Shown here piece after piece: positions 43,371-53,200 of a stretch of DNA of 64,000 nucleotides. The position numbers and the translations under genes were made by a program. The stretch is from Rhizobium mayense (GTDB lineage: Bacteria; Pseudomonadota; Alphaproteobacteria; Rhizobiales; Rhizobiaceae). Numbering within the stretch: the first letter of the stretch is position 1; every line of letters begins with the position of its first letter. Location of the stretch: contig NZ_JARFYM010000021.1 of NCBI RefSeq assembly GCF_030272705.1, positions 1 to 64,000 of the forward strand, given 5' to 3'. The notes under the pieces were generated by a model that ran no database searches, had not been told where the DNA came from, and saw only the letters and a program-made list of their open reading frames with translations.

Positions 43371-43819
43371 TACTTATTGCGCTCTCTGGAATACTGCATC
43401 GTTAGATGTCTTTGGGGATATCACTTCTTCCCTGATCGATAATTATGGGTTTTCCGGCATCAATGTCCGAAAACCACGAACAAGCTGCGCCCGCCCAGTT
43501 GTCTCGAATCCGACTTGACCAGGGCCACCCTTCTGCTTCGGCACCCCCGCAGAAAACATCCCGTGTCATGCCCAGTTTAGGGAGCTCGACGACTGGATGG
43601 GGAAGGCATGAAAGACATTGTGGTGCCGGCGGCGACTTGCCGACCGTCTCATCAGCGGAGGAACCCGACAGTCATAGTCGATTGAAATTTGTTCAATCGG
43701 CTGTGGGTCCCTGCCGATCAAAGGCACGCGACAATCACCGTAACGGCCAAAGCAACGTTTCAAGCGAACGCCATGACCTCAGCGCATGAGACTTGCTCGT
43801 CTTTTGGCGATATTCCCGC
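43371..43819. other. no gene assigned
   Basis: About 450 bases between the cytochrome gene start and the end of ltrA. Contains the presumed promoter of the Ior operon near 43371-43450. Short frames (43445-43789 and 43566-43763) lack initiation signals. Confidence 0.4.
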
Positions 43820-45004
43820 TCATTGTGGCTGGGATCGCAAATGGCCATGAACTCGCCGCTCCCAGAAACCAATCGCAAGCAGCACGCCGCTTGTTATCCA
43901 GCCCGCAGCGATCAAATGAACTTGGGCGAGAACAGGTATAAGTGCGACGAAGACAATTCCACCAATGATGTGTGAATATGGTACGGTTCTATAAACAACG
44001 CCTTTATATATGGAGCTTCCAATAAGATAAATTGCAGGCCCGGCGGATAGTACAAGGGCATAAGCAACTTTCACTCCATCGTTGGGATGAGACATCACCA
44101 AGTCGTTGCCAACAGCGGCTGCGATGATACCTACAATCAAGATCGCATGGACATAATGAAGATAAGCTCCAATACACCCGGGATCGTCCGATTTTGTAAT
44201 TGTACGCGTTGCGTCCTTGATAGATATCCCAAAATATAACCACCACATCGCGAGCGTGCCGAGAAAGGTCGCCAGCACGGCCGACATTATTATTATATCC
44301 CAGGTGTCTGTCTCCGCGAGCATCGCACCAGTTGCGAGCAGTGTCTCACCAAGTGCGACAATTACAAATAGTTGGCAACGCTCGGCCAGATGGCCGCCTT
44401 CAATTGTCCAGTCACTCGTCCGCGAACGCCCGAGGATCGGAAGCGCAAAGCCGAACATCGGCGAAATATATTCGCATAATACGGCAAATACCCAGAGAGA
44501 AGCCCGTATCCAATGCTCGGTAAAGGCTCCGGCAAGCCAAAAGCATGCCGATATCATAAGCCATCCCAGCATACGTCTGTAATTGGCCGACAACGGATGC
44601 GAACTTCCAAGCTCATATGCAATGTATGCCGTTCTTCCCACTTGAATAGCAGCGTAAGAGCCTGCGAAGACGAGGCCGTGATCACCGAAGGCATCTCCGA
44701 TAGATGAAGACATGACGAGCGCAAAAAGCATTGCGCCGAACAGCATGCCGCGTATGCGCGGCGTCTCCGGATCGAACCAAATTGTTACCCAGCAGGTATA
44801 TTGCCATCCGAGCCAAACAGCGAACCACAGGATCAAAGTCTCAATCACGCCTGCGAGTGTAAGGTCGTGCAGCAGCTTATGGCTCAGTTGGGTAACTGCG
44901 AAGACATAAACGAGATCGAAGAACAGTTCCTCGAATGTCACGCGCGCGTGATGGCCGTCTCGCCGACGTAAAGGCGGATGAGATCCAGTCTTATGCGATT
45001 CCAT
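43820..45004 (-). CDS. ltrA: low temperature requirement protein A family membrane protein
   Basis: 394 residues with about ten to twelve helices. The N-terminus RVTFEELFFDLVYVFAVTQLSHKLLHDLT is the defining LtrA motif (ELFFDLVYVFA), followed by LGWQYTCWVTIWFDPETPRIR and AERCQLFVIVALGETLLATGAML (E-R-x-x-x-x-I-x-x-L-G-E). Inner-membrane protein; role poorly known, named from Listeria growth at low temperature. Single gene. The A+T-leaning codon use differs from the neighbouring operons. Confidence 0.92.
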   Translation of the reverse strand: MESHKTGSHPPLRRRDGHHARVTFEELFFDLVYVFAVTQLSHKLLHDLTLAGVIETLILWFAVWLGWQYTCWVTIWFDPETPRIRGMLFGAMLFALVMSSSIGDAFGDHGLVFAGSYAAIQVGRTAYIAYELGSSHPLSANYRRMLGWLMISACFWLAGAFTEHWIRASLWVFAVLCEYISPMFGFALPILGRSRTSDWTIEGGHLAERCQLFVIVALGETLLATGAMLAETDTWDIIIMSAVLATFLGTLAMWWLYFGISIKDATRTITKSDDPGCIGAYLHYVHAILIVGIIAAAVGNDLVMSHPNDGVKVAYALVLSAGPAIYLIGSSIYKGVVYRTVPYSHIIGGIVFVALIPVLAQVHLIAAGWITSGVLLAIGFWERRVHGHLRSQPQ

Positions 45005-45813
45005 CGATGCAGGGCTCCTTAGGACGTTAATGTGCGTTGAAAGTCCTCACAACACGCGATGGAAGGGAGGAAGTGCGACCAGTCTGATCAGCCGGCGGCG
45101 TCCACTCCGGCATTGTTGTGGTCGAGGTGAGAGACAGCATTTGAGCCAAGTTGATCTCGGCCCTCATTATCGATGCGGGCGGGCGCGGCTCGTATTCCCC
45201 CTAGCGTGGCGGCTGCCACGCTTGAGGTCTCGGCACCGCCTCGCCGCCGGCTTCAATCGTAAGCTCGAACTTACAAGGCCGGCGAAAGACCAGTCAGGCC
45301 CTTATTATTGAGGTTCCTTGAACTCATGGCACAGCGATACACGTAGTTAAGTATTTCAATTATCTCGATAAAGGGGCTCAATCCGGCAACACTTGCCGGG
45401 TCCAGCGAACAATATGAAAACACGGTCAATAACATTGACCTGTATTCTCAAAAGCATGACGCCAAATCGATTAAGCCACGAAATGGCGCATCAGAGTTGA
45501 GGTCAGCCGCGCTCGATGTTCTCCACCTCCGACGCCGTAATAAAAGTTCGGGTTGGTGTGGTGCCGCATGGTTTAACGGTCTGGCCACAACCTGGCAGGT
45601 ATTCGCCGGGCGATAACCGTCGCTGATGGCGTTTGGGCGCCAGTGGCTCCCTGCCTGTCTCTTCACCCGCAAATGATGGACAGGCTATTTTTTGGCCACG
45701 CGACGAGCGACTGATCAATTGATGAGCAGTTTTTCACCCGCGCGCCTTTCTACAAGCCGGAATCCTGTGTTTTCAGACTTGGCATACCGCTTGCTTCAAA
45801 GTTTCGCAGAGTT
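45005..45813. other. no protein gene assigned; upstream of riboswitch
   Basis: About 800 bases. There is an 8-bp hairpin at 45203-45222 (AGCGTGGC/GCCACGCT) without T-run. A minus frame 45503-45718 (71 residues, ending TFITASEVENIERG) lacks a ribosome site and family. The promoter of the riboswitch operon must lie in the last 100 bases; TTTCAGACTTGGCATACC around 45770 is G+C-poor, but no firm -35/-10 pair is evident. Confidence 0.4.
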
Positions 45814-45926
45814 GGTGGCTAGGGTTCCGGTGCGCGCTGCGCATGTCTGGTCCGAGAGCTGCCACCGCGCGGGGAGAAATCCCGCATGGATGCACGGCGG
45901 GATAAAAGCCCGGGAGACCTCGTTAG
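45814..45926 (+). ncRNA. guanidine-I riboswitch (ykkC class)
   Basis: All hallmark conserved segments occur in order: CTAGGGTTCCG (45819-45829), CTGGTCCGAGAG (45847-45858) and ACGGCGGGATAAAAGCCCGG with GAGA after it (45894-45917). GGTGGC (45814-45819) pairs with GCCACC (45861-45866) as P1, enclosing a GCGC hairpin, and GCGGG/CCCGC forms the middle stem. Guanidine-I riboswitches bind guanidinium and turn expression on. This one precedes a terminator and a guanidine assimilation operon, the classic association. Confidence 0.93.
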
Positions 45927-45928
45927 CC

Positions 45929-45966
45929 AAGGGATTGGCGGCGTTGGTCTATGCCGATCCCTTTTT
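45929..45966 (+). terminator. riboswitch-controlled intrinsic terminator
   Basis: AAGGGATTGGC (45929-45939) pairs over 11 bp (one G-T) with GCCGATCCCTT (45953-45963), followed by TTT (CTTTTT overall). GCCAA at 45926-45930 can instead pair with TTGGC, giving a competing structure. Transcription attenuation, relieved by guanidine, is the expected mechanism. The first ATG of the operon is 26 bases further on. Confidence 0.85.
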
Positions 45967-45991
45967 GGACATAAGCAAAAGGGGAATACCA

Positions 45992-47065
45992 ATGCAGACT
46001 TTCAAGAGCTTTATATCCATCACTTTCATTGCGGCATCGTTGGCCCTATGCGGCGGTGGCGTAGTCGAGGCCGCGCCGAAGAAAGAATTCAAGGTCGCCT
46101 GGTCCATCTATGTCGGCTGGATGCCCTGGGGCTATGCCGCCGACCACGGCATCGTCAAGAAATGGGCCGACAAATATGGCATCAAGATCGATGTCACGCA
46201 GTTCAATGACTATGTGGAGTCGATGAACCAGTATACGGCAGGCGCCTTCGATGCCGTGACGCTCACCAATATGGATGGCCTGTCGATCCCGGCTGCGGGC
46301 GGGGTCGATACGACGGCCGTCATCGTCGGAGACTTTTCGAACGGCAATGACGCCGTCATCCTGAAGGACAAGACAAGCTTAAAAGACATCAAGGGGCAGA
46401 ACGTCAATCTCGTCGAGTTCTCCGTCTCGCATTATCTTTTGGCTCGTGCGCTCGAAAGCATCAAGCTCAGCGAACGCGACGTGAAGGTAGTCAACACATC
46501 GGATGCCGATATGGTGGCCGCATACAAGACGCCCGACGTGACTTCGGTCGTCACCTGGAACCCCTTGGTATCCACAATCCTCGAGGATCCCTCCGCCAAG
46601 AAGGTATTCGACAGTTCTCAGATCCCCGGTGAGATCATCGACCTGATGGCCGCCAACACAGGCGTGCTGAAAGACAATCCGGATTTCGGCAAGGCACTTG
46701 CCGGCATCTGGTATGAGACAGCAGCGCTCCTGAGGGCCGACACCGCAGAAGGCAAGTCAGCGCGCGAGGCGATGGGTTCGGCGTCCGGAACCGATGCCGC
46801 CGGCTTCGAAGCCCAGCTCGCCGCGACCAAGCTCTTCGACAAGCCGGCCGATGCCGTTGCCTTTACCGCTTCACCAAACCTGCCGAAGACCATGGATCGC
46901 GTTCGTGCCTTCCTCTTCGAAAAGGGCCTGCTCGGTAATGGGGCGCAGTCCGCTGACGTCATTGGCATTGAAATGCCCGACGGCAAGGTCCTGGGGGACG
47001 TCGGCAATGTGAAGCTGCGCTTCACCGAGATCTACATGAAGACCGCAGCCGACGGTTCCCTCTGA
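45992..47065 (+). CDS. ABC transporter substrate-binding protein of guanidine/urea-carboxylase operon
   Basis: 357 residues from ATG 45992 (AGGGG site) with signal peptide MQTFKSFISITFIAASLALCGGGVVEA. NitT/TauT-type periplasmic fold: FKVAWSIYVGWMPWGYAADHGIVKKWADKYGIKIDV, QYTAGAFDAVTLTNMDGLSIPAAGG, VEFSVSHYLLARALESI, SVVTWNPLVSTILED. Often labelled a putative urea transporter component. The riboswitch argues that the ligand is guanidine or a guanidine-yielding compound. First gene of the operon. Confidence 0.88.
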   Translation: MQTFKSFISITFIAASLALCGGGVVEAAPKKEFKVAWSIYVGWMPWGYAADHGIVKKWADKYGIKIDVTQFNDYVESMNQYTAGAFDAVTLTNMDGLSIPAAGGVDTTAVIVGDFSNGNDAVILKDKTSLKDIKGQNVNLVEFSVSHYLLARALESIKLSERDVKVVNTSDADMVAAYKTPDVTSVVTWNPLVSTILEDPSAKKVFDSSQIPGEIIDLMAANTGVLKDNPDFGKALAGIWYETAALLRADTAEGKSAREAMGSASGTDAAGFEAQLAATKLFDKPADAVAFTASPNLPKTMDRVRAFLFEKGLLGNGAQSADVIGIEMPDGKVLGDVGNVKLRFTEIYMKTAADGSL

Positions 47066-47125
47066 TCGCGACAGGCGGCGCGGCAAACCCGTGCTGCCCC
47101 TTTCCTTCACTAGCGGAGCATTCCC

Positions 47126-47944
47126 ATGCGTTGGATCAACACGAGGCCGAGCCGGGGCGCGCAGTTTGCTTTAATGACACTGCCCTTCGCACTGGTCGTC
47201 CTCGCCTATGCCGTCAGTTCGGCAGCCCGATTGGCGGAGAACGTCAATGACAAACTTCTGCCGAGCCTTGGCGGCTTTGCAGATGCAATCAACAGAATGG
47301 CGTTCATTCCGGATACGCGAACCGGAGAGATTGTGCTTTGGGCGGATACGCTGGCGAGTATAACCAGGCTTTCCTCGGGACTTGCGATCGCGACCGCAAC
47401 GGCCCTAGTCGTAGGCATGCTGATTGGCATGCTGCCCTATGCCCGGTCACTGCTCTCTCCATTCATTGCCGCGGTATCGATGGTTCCGCCTCTGGCACTC
47501 TTGCCTATCCTTTTCATTGCGCTCGGATTGGGGGAGGTTTCCAAGATCGCGCTGATCGTGATCGGCGTCGCTCCGGTTATGATCCGCGACCTGGCCTTGA
47601 AGGCAATCGAGCTGCCACGCGAACAGATCATCAAGGCGGAAACCCTTGGTGGCAATTCCTGGCAGATCGCGCTGCGTGTCGTGCTGCCGCAGATTCTTCC
47701 AAGACTCATCACTTGCGTCCGTTTGCAGCTGGGGCCGGCGTGGCTGTTTCTGATAGCAGCGGAAGCGATCTCCTCCGACTCCGGACTTGGCTATCGCATC
47801 TTTCTTGTCCGTCGCTACCTCTCGATGGATGTGATTTTCCCTTATGTGGCGTGGATAACGCTCATTGCCGTGCTGACTGACTGGCTGCTGGATCGCCTGC
47901 GTCTTGCCGTGTTCCCCTGGTCGGCAACGGAGGGCAACACATGA
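47126..47944 (+). CDS. ABC transporter permease of guanidine operon
   Basis: 272 residues, six to seven helices, BPD_transp_1 family with EAA loop (IELPREQIIKAETLGGNSWQIALRVVLPQILPRLITCVRLQLGPAWLFLIAAEAI). Inner-membrane channel. ATG 47126, 60 bases after the binding-protein stop. The stop overlaps the ATPase start (ATGA at 47941-47944). Confidence 0.9.
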   Translation: MRWINTRPSRGAQFALMTLPFALVVLAYAVSSAARLAENVNDKLLPSLGGFADAINRMAFIPDTRTGEIVLWADTLASITRLSSGLAIATATALVVGMLIGMLPYARSLLSPFIAAVSMVPPLALLPILFIALGLGEVSKIALIVIGVAPVMIRDLALKAIELPREQIIKAETLGGNSWQIALRVVLPQILPRLITCVRLQLGPAWLFLIAAEAISSDSGLGYRIFLVRRYLSMDVIFPYVAWITLIAVLTDWLLDRLRLAVFPWSATEGNT

Positions 47945-48690
47945 GTGCGATCAGCGTCGACAACGTGTGGAAGGAATACGGCGACCAGATCGTTCTGGAG
48001 AATGTATCGATTGAGGTCGAAAGCCGTTCGTTCATCGCTCTCGTCGGACCATCCGGATGCGGAAAGTCCACATTCCTTCGCATGCTGCTCGGGCAGGAAC
48101 GCCCGACACGCGGCACGATCCTTCTTGACGGGCAGCCATTGCCTTCGGAGCCCGGCCGGGATCGCGGCGTGGTCTTCCAGAAATATTCTGTGTTTCCGCA
48201 TCTTACCGCTCTCGGCAACGTGCTGGTGGGCAAGGAACTCACCGGTTCGAGGATTACGGGCAAGTTATTCGGCGCCGCCCGCAAAGCGGCGGTGGAAGAG
48301 GCGCGCGCCATGATCGTCGATGTCGGTCTGTCGGGGGCCGAGCAAAAGTATCCCGCCCAACTCTCCGGCGGTATGCAGCAGCGGCTCGCTCTGGCCCAGG
48401 CCCTCCTCATGCGCCCGAAAGTCCTTTTGCTTGACGAGCCGTTCGGCGCGCTCGACCCCGGCATCCGCACCGAGATCCATCAACTGATGAAACGGCTGTG
48501 GCACGAGACGCCGATGACTGTCGTGATGGTGACCCATGACATGCGCGAGGCATTCACGCTTGCGACCCGCGTGATCGCGTTCGAACGGCGGCGCGACCGA
48601 CCGGAGGAAAAGCTTCGTTACGGTGCGACGATCACCAGTGACATCCCGATCTGGCCACCCCGGCGCGCCGGGGTCGTCGCCACGTCTTGA
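47941..48690 (+). CDS. ABC transporter ATP-binding protein of guanidine operon
   Basis: 249 residues. Walker A GPSGCGKST, Q-loop VFQKYSVFPHLTALGNV, signature LSGGMQQRLALAQAL, Walker B LLLDEPFGALDPG, switch His VTHDMREAF. The C-terminal 40 residues (ERRRDRPEEKLRYGATITSDIPIWPP) match the tail seen in ATPases of urea-carboxylase operons. Overlaps the permease gene by four bases. Confidence 0.92.
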   Translation: MSAISVDNVWKEYGDQIVLENVSIEVESRSFIALVGPSGCGKSTFLRMLLGQERPTRGTILLDGQPLPSEPGRDRGVVFQKYSVFPHLTALGNVLVGKELTGSRITGKLFGAARKAAVEEARAMIVDVGLSGAEQKYPAQLSGGMQQRLALAQALLMRPKVLLLDEPFGALDPGIRTEIHQLMKRLWHETPMTVVMVTHDMREAFTLATRVIAFERRRDRPEEKLRYGATITSDIPIWPPRRAGVVATS

Positions 48691-48730
48691 AACGGCTCTC
48701 TCCAAATCGGGGTGCCGATTTACTGCCCGG

Positions 48731-48774
48731 CCGGGACGACCCGGTCGAGGGCCTGATATCGCCGGGACGACCCG
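48731..48774. repeat. 13-base direct repeat
   Basis: CCGGGACGACCCG occurs at 48731-48743 and again at 48762-48774, between the ATPase gene and the next cistron. Each copy is itself partly palindromic (CGGG...CCCG), so the pair can fold into small hairpins. Confidence 0.5.
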
Positions 48775-48799
48775 CGCATAACCGCCATGGAGCAACCCC

Positions 48800-49615
48800 A
48801 TGCACGTCAAACGTCCTGCAGAAGAAATCGCCGCCAACCGGGCGCGCTATGAGGAGCATCAGAGAAAGGGGCTTGAGTTTGCTCCTAAAGCACTCCCGGG
48901 ATTTAGTGCCCTAGCCGAACCGGCTGTGGACGATGAAAACATCGTGCACCGCGAAATCATTCCTGGAGGCTGGTATTGGGCAACGAGATTGGGAGCCGCC
49001 GAGCTTATTAGAATCAGCCTCACACATGGGCATTCGTCGCTCGCCATGATCGCCTGGAACGCTGACGACCGGTCGGAGCGGATCAATCTTCCCGACACCG
49101 TTAAAGTCCAGTGGACCACGGAGCTGTCGAAGGGACGAGTGATCTTTTCCGACATGGGCCGTATCATGTTCTCCATCACCGAGGACACGTCGGGCGCCCA
49201 CGATTGCCTCGTTGGCGGCTCCAACGCATCAAGCAATGCTCGCTACCAGGAATCGAACCTGCGCGACACACGCGACAACTTCGTCAAACTGGCAATGAAA
49301 GCCGGCCTTGATCGGCGGGATATTCCGGCCGCGCTGACCTTCTTTGCCCCTGTGCGCGTTGATGCGGAGGGCAAATTTTTCTGGAACGCGGGCCTTCTCA
49401 ACGGTCCGGATTACGTCGAATTGCGTGCCGAGATGGACATGATTGTCGGCTTCTCCAATTGCCCGCATCCGCTCGATCCGAACCCGCTCTATGCGCCGAA
49501 CCCCGTCACCGTCACGCGGCTTGCGGCAAGGCCTGCTGCCGCTGACGACCTTTGCCGCACCGCGACCGTCGAGGCCGTGCGCGGCTTCGAAAACAACTTA
49601 GCTGCGAGCCTTTGA
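48800..49615 (+). CDS. urea carboxylase-associated protein, larger subunit type (likely carboxyguanidine deiminase component)
   Basis: 271 residues, no signal peptide. DUF1989 fold: VHREIIPGGWYWATRLGAAELIRISLTHGHSSLAMIAWNADDRSERINLPDTVKVQWTTELSKGRVIFSDMGRIMFSI, HDCLVGGSN, DTRDNFVKLAMKAGLDRRDIP, DYVELRAEMDMIVGFSNCPHPLD. With its paralogue encoded next, it corresponds to the pair now known as CgdAB, which removes ammonia from carboxyguanidine to give allophanate. Which of the two names applies to this gene I cannot say. Cytosolic. Confidence 0.88.
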   Translation: MHVKRPAEEIAANRARYEEHQRKGLEFAPKALPGFSALAEPAVDDENIVHREIIPGGWYWATRLGAAELIRISLTHGHSSLAMIAWNADDRSERINLPDTVKVQWTTELSKGRVIFSDMGRIMFSITEDTSGAHDCLVGGSNASSNARYQESNLRDTRDNFVKLAMKAGLDRRDIPAALTFFAPVRVDAEGKFFWNAGLLNGPDYVELRAEMDMIVGFSNCPHPLDPNPLYAPNPVTVTRLAARPAAADDLCRTATVEAVRGFENNLAASL

Positions 49616-49630
49616 GCCGGAGAGACGATC

Positions 49631-50281
49631 ATGACCGACTTCAACCAGACCGCCCTCTCACGCACGCTCGAAAACGTCGCGCCGGACCATTACATTCCTG
49701 CTGAGAAGCCGTTTTCCACGGTCATCCGCAAGGGCCAGACGATACGCATAGAGGACAGCTACGGCCAGCAGGCCATCGACACGCTCTTCTACCGCGCCGA
49801 TGATTATTCCGAGCGCTATTCCAACCAGGACACGATGCGCGCGCAAAACGCCGCCTACATCTCCACCGGCACGAAGATCATGTCGAGCGAAGGCCGCGTC
49901 ATGCTGACGATGACCGCCGACAGCTGCGGCCGCCACGACACATCGGCCGGCGCATGCTCATGCGAAAGCAACACGGTGCGCTTCGGCCATGATACGAAAT
50001 ATCTCCACGCCTGCCGCGACAATTTCGTCGCCGAGATAGCCCGCTACGGCATGGGCAAACGCGACATAGCACCCAACATCAACTTCTTCATGAATGTGCC
50101 GATCTCGCCCAATGGCGGCATGACCATCGTCGACGGCATTTCCGTGCCCGGCGACTATGTGGAACTGAAGGCAGAGATGGACGTGCTGATGGTCATCTCC
50201 AATTGCCCGCAGATCAACAATCCCTGCAACGGTTTCGATCCGACGCCGATCCGCGTTCTCGTCTGGAACGAGGAGGCGTGA
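49631..50281 (+). CDS. urea carboxylase-associated protein, smaller subunit type (likely carboxyguanidine deiminase component)
   Basis: 216 residues of DUF1989, 15 bases after its paralogue, SD GGAGAG. Motifs: FSTVIRKGQTIRIEDSYGQQAIDTLFYRADDYSERYSNQDTMRAQNAAYISTGTKIMSSEGRVMLTMTADSCGRHDTSAGACSCESN, DNFVAEIARYGMGKRDI, and DYVELKAEMDVLMVISNCPQINNPCNGFDPTPI. Conserved His and Cys residues (RHDTSAGACSCE) are candidate metal or catalytic ligands. Expected to act as a heteromer with the preceding protein. Confidence 0.88.
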   Translation: MTDFNQTALSRTLENVAPDHYIPAEKPFSTVIRKGQTIRIEDSYGQQAIDTLFYRADDYSERYSNQDTMRAQNAAYISTGTKIMSSEGRVMLTMTADSCGRHDTSAGACSCESNTVRFGHDTKYLHACRDNFVAEIARYGMGKRDIAPNINFFMNVPISPNGGMTIVDGISVPGDYVELKAEMDVLMVISNCPQINNPCNGFDPTPIRVLVWNEEA

Positions 50282-50286
50282 GCGCC

Positions 50287-53200
50287 ATGTTCAAGAAGGT
50301 TCTCATCGCCAATCGCGGCGAAATCGCCGTCCGCATCGTCAAGACCTTGCGGAAAATGGGCATCGCTTCCGTCGCCGTCTATTCCGATGCCGACCGGTTC
50401 GCAAAAGCAACGCTTTTTGCCGATGAAGCGGTGCGGCTCGGCCCGGCACCCGCGAGCGAAAGCTATCTGAACATCGAAGCCGTAGTTGCCGCCTGCAAGG
50501 CGACCGGCGCGGAAGCTGTCCATCCAGGCTATGGCTTCCTGTCGGAAAACATCGGCTTTGCCGAACGGCTGAAGGCCGAGGGCATTGCCTTCATTGGCCC
50601 AAAGCCTGAAAACATCGCCGATTTCGGCCTCAAGCACACGGCTCGCGAGCTGGCGAAAAGGAGCGGCGTGGCGCTGCTGCCAGGCTCCGACCTGCTTGGC
50701 TCAGTGGAGGACGCGCTGGCAGCGTCCGAAACCGTCGGCTACCCGGTCATGCTGAAGTCGACCGCCGGCGGCGGAGGCATCGGCATGCAGCTTTGCTCCG
50801 ATACTACAGCGCTGAAGGCGGCTTTTGAGACCGTGCAGCGCACCGCGAAGGCCAGCTTCGGCGATGCGCGCGTCTATCTGGAACGTTTCGTCGCCAAGGC
50901 CCGTCACGTGGAGGTGCAGATTTTCGGCGACGGCCAGGGCCGGGTGATCGCGCTCGGCGAACGCGACTGCTCGCTCCAGCGACGAAACCAGAAAGTCATT
51001 GAGGAAACGCCTGCTCCCGGTCTTTCGGATGCAGCGCGCCAACGGCTCCATGCGGCGGCGATCGCGCTTGGTCAGCAGGTGAGGTACGAATCCGCCGGCA
51101 CGGTCGAGTTCATTTATGACGCCGTCCGCGAGGAATTCTACTTCCTAGAGGTCAACACCCGGCTGCAGGTGGAGCATCCGGTGACGGAGACCGTGTTCGG
51201 CGTCGATCTCGTTGAATGGATGATCCGGCAGGCTGCCGGCGAAGACGTGCTGACGGGCAACGAAAATCTGATGCCGAAGGGCGCGGCGATCGAGGCGCGC
51301 GTCTATGCGGAAATGCCCCATGCCGATTTCCGCCCGAGCGCCGGTCTCCTCACCGAAGTCGTCTTCCCGGAAACGGCGCGTGTCGATAGCTGGATCGAAA
51401 CCGGCACGGAGGTCACTCCCTTCTACGATCCGATGCTTGCCAAGGTCATTGTTTCAGGCACGGACCGCGCGAACGCGATCGCCAATCTCTGCGCCGCGCT
51501 CGCCGAAACCTCGATCTCGGGCATTGAAACCAACCTCGACTATCTGAAGGCAATCGCCGCATGCGATCTCTTCGGCAGCGGTGACGTGGTAACGACCGCG
51601 CTCAAGGATTTCGTGTTCGTGCCTGACGTGGTGGAAGTGATCGCCCCCGGCGCGCAATCGAGCCTGCAGGAACTGCCCGGCCGGCTCGGTCTTTGGCATG
51701 TCGGCGTGCCGCCGAGCGGTCCGATGGATGAACGTTCCTTCCGGCACGCCAACCGGCTGGTGGGCAATCATGACCACACGGCCGCGCTGGAGCTGACGGT
51801 ATCCGGCCCCGTTTTGAAGTTCTTCTCGGATTTGACCGTGGCGCTTTCCGGTGCGGACATGCCGATGAAACTCGATGACGAACCGGTTCCCCACGACACC
51901 GTGATTGCTGTAAAAGCCGGACAGACGCTTTCCGTAGGAGCGATCAGAGGCCCGGGCCAGCGCGCCTACCTCGCCGTTTCTGGCGGTTTCAACGCGCCCG
52001 TCGTGCTCGGTTCGCGCGCCACCTTCGGCCTTGGCCAGTTCGGTGGCAACGCCAGTGGAACATTGCGCGCCGGCCATGTGTTGCGGCTTGCCCGCGCGCC
52101 GCGGGCCGACGTGAAGCCGGCCAGCGAGCCCGCCGAGCTCTCCCGCCAATGGTCGGTCGGCGTGCTCTACGGCCCGCACGGCGCACCGGACTTCTTCCTT
52201 GAAGAGGACATCGAGACGCTGTTTGCGACGGAATACGAGGTGCATTTCAACTCGGCCCGCACCGGAGTGCGCCTGATCGGGCCAGCCCCGAAATGGGCAC
52301 GTACTGATGGCGGCGAGGCCGGGCTTCACCCCTCAAACCTCCATGACAACGCTTATGCGATCGGCGCCATCGACTTCACCGGCGACATGCCGATCATCCT
52401 TGGCCCGGATGGCCCCTCGCTCGGTGGTTTCGTCTGCCCCGCAGTGATCGCCGCCGATGAGCAGTGGAAGATGGGCCAGTTCAAGCCGGGCGACAGAATC
52501 CGCTTCCATGCCGTGGCGCGTAGCGAAGATCCGGTCGCCGGTCCGGCCGTCAAACGTATCGGCGAGGATGCCGGCTCGCCGATCGTCGGCAAGCGGAAAG
52601 ATCGTGAGGTTTCCGTCGTCTACCGCCGTCAGGGCGACAACAATCTCCTGGTGGAATATGGGTCGATGCAGCTCGATGTCGGCTTGCGACTGCGTGCCCA
52701 CCTCCTGATGGAGGCAGTGAAGGAAGCAAAGCTTCCCGGCCTGATCGACCTCACTCCCGGCATCCGTTCTCTGCAGATCCACTACGACGGATCGAGCTTC
52801 GCACGCTCGCGGTTGCTCGGTATGCTCTCCGACATCGAGGACGGCATGCCGTCGGTGCATTCGGTCAAAGTGCCGAGCCGTACCGTTTGGCTGCCGCTGT
52901 CGTGGAACGACCCGGACGCGGAACTTGCCATGCGCAAATATCAGGAACTGGTCCGGCCCAACGCGCCGTGGTGCCCTGACAACATCGAGTTCATCCGCCG
53001 CATCAACGGCCTTGCCGACGAAGAGGCGGTGAAGCAGACAATCTTCGATGCCTCCTATCTCGTCATGGGACTTGGCGACGTCTATCTCGGGGCGCCCGTA
53101 GCGACGCCGCTCGACCCGCGCCACCGGCTCGTCACCACCAAGTACAACCCGGCCCGGACGTGGACACCGGAAAACGCCGTCGGCATCGGCGGCGCCTATA

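Noticed and set aside
45203..45222. 8-bp hairpin as a terminator
   Set aside because: No T-run on either side and no gene ending next to it; left as an unassigned structure.
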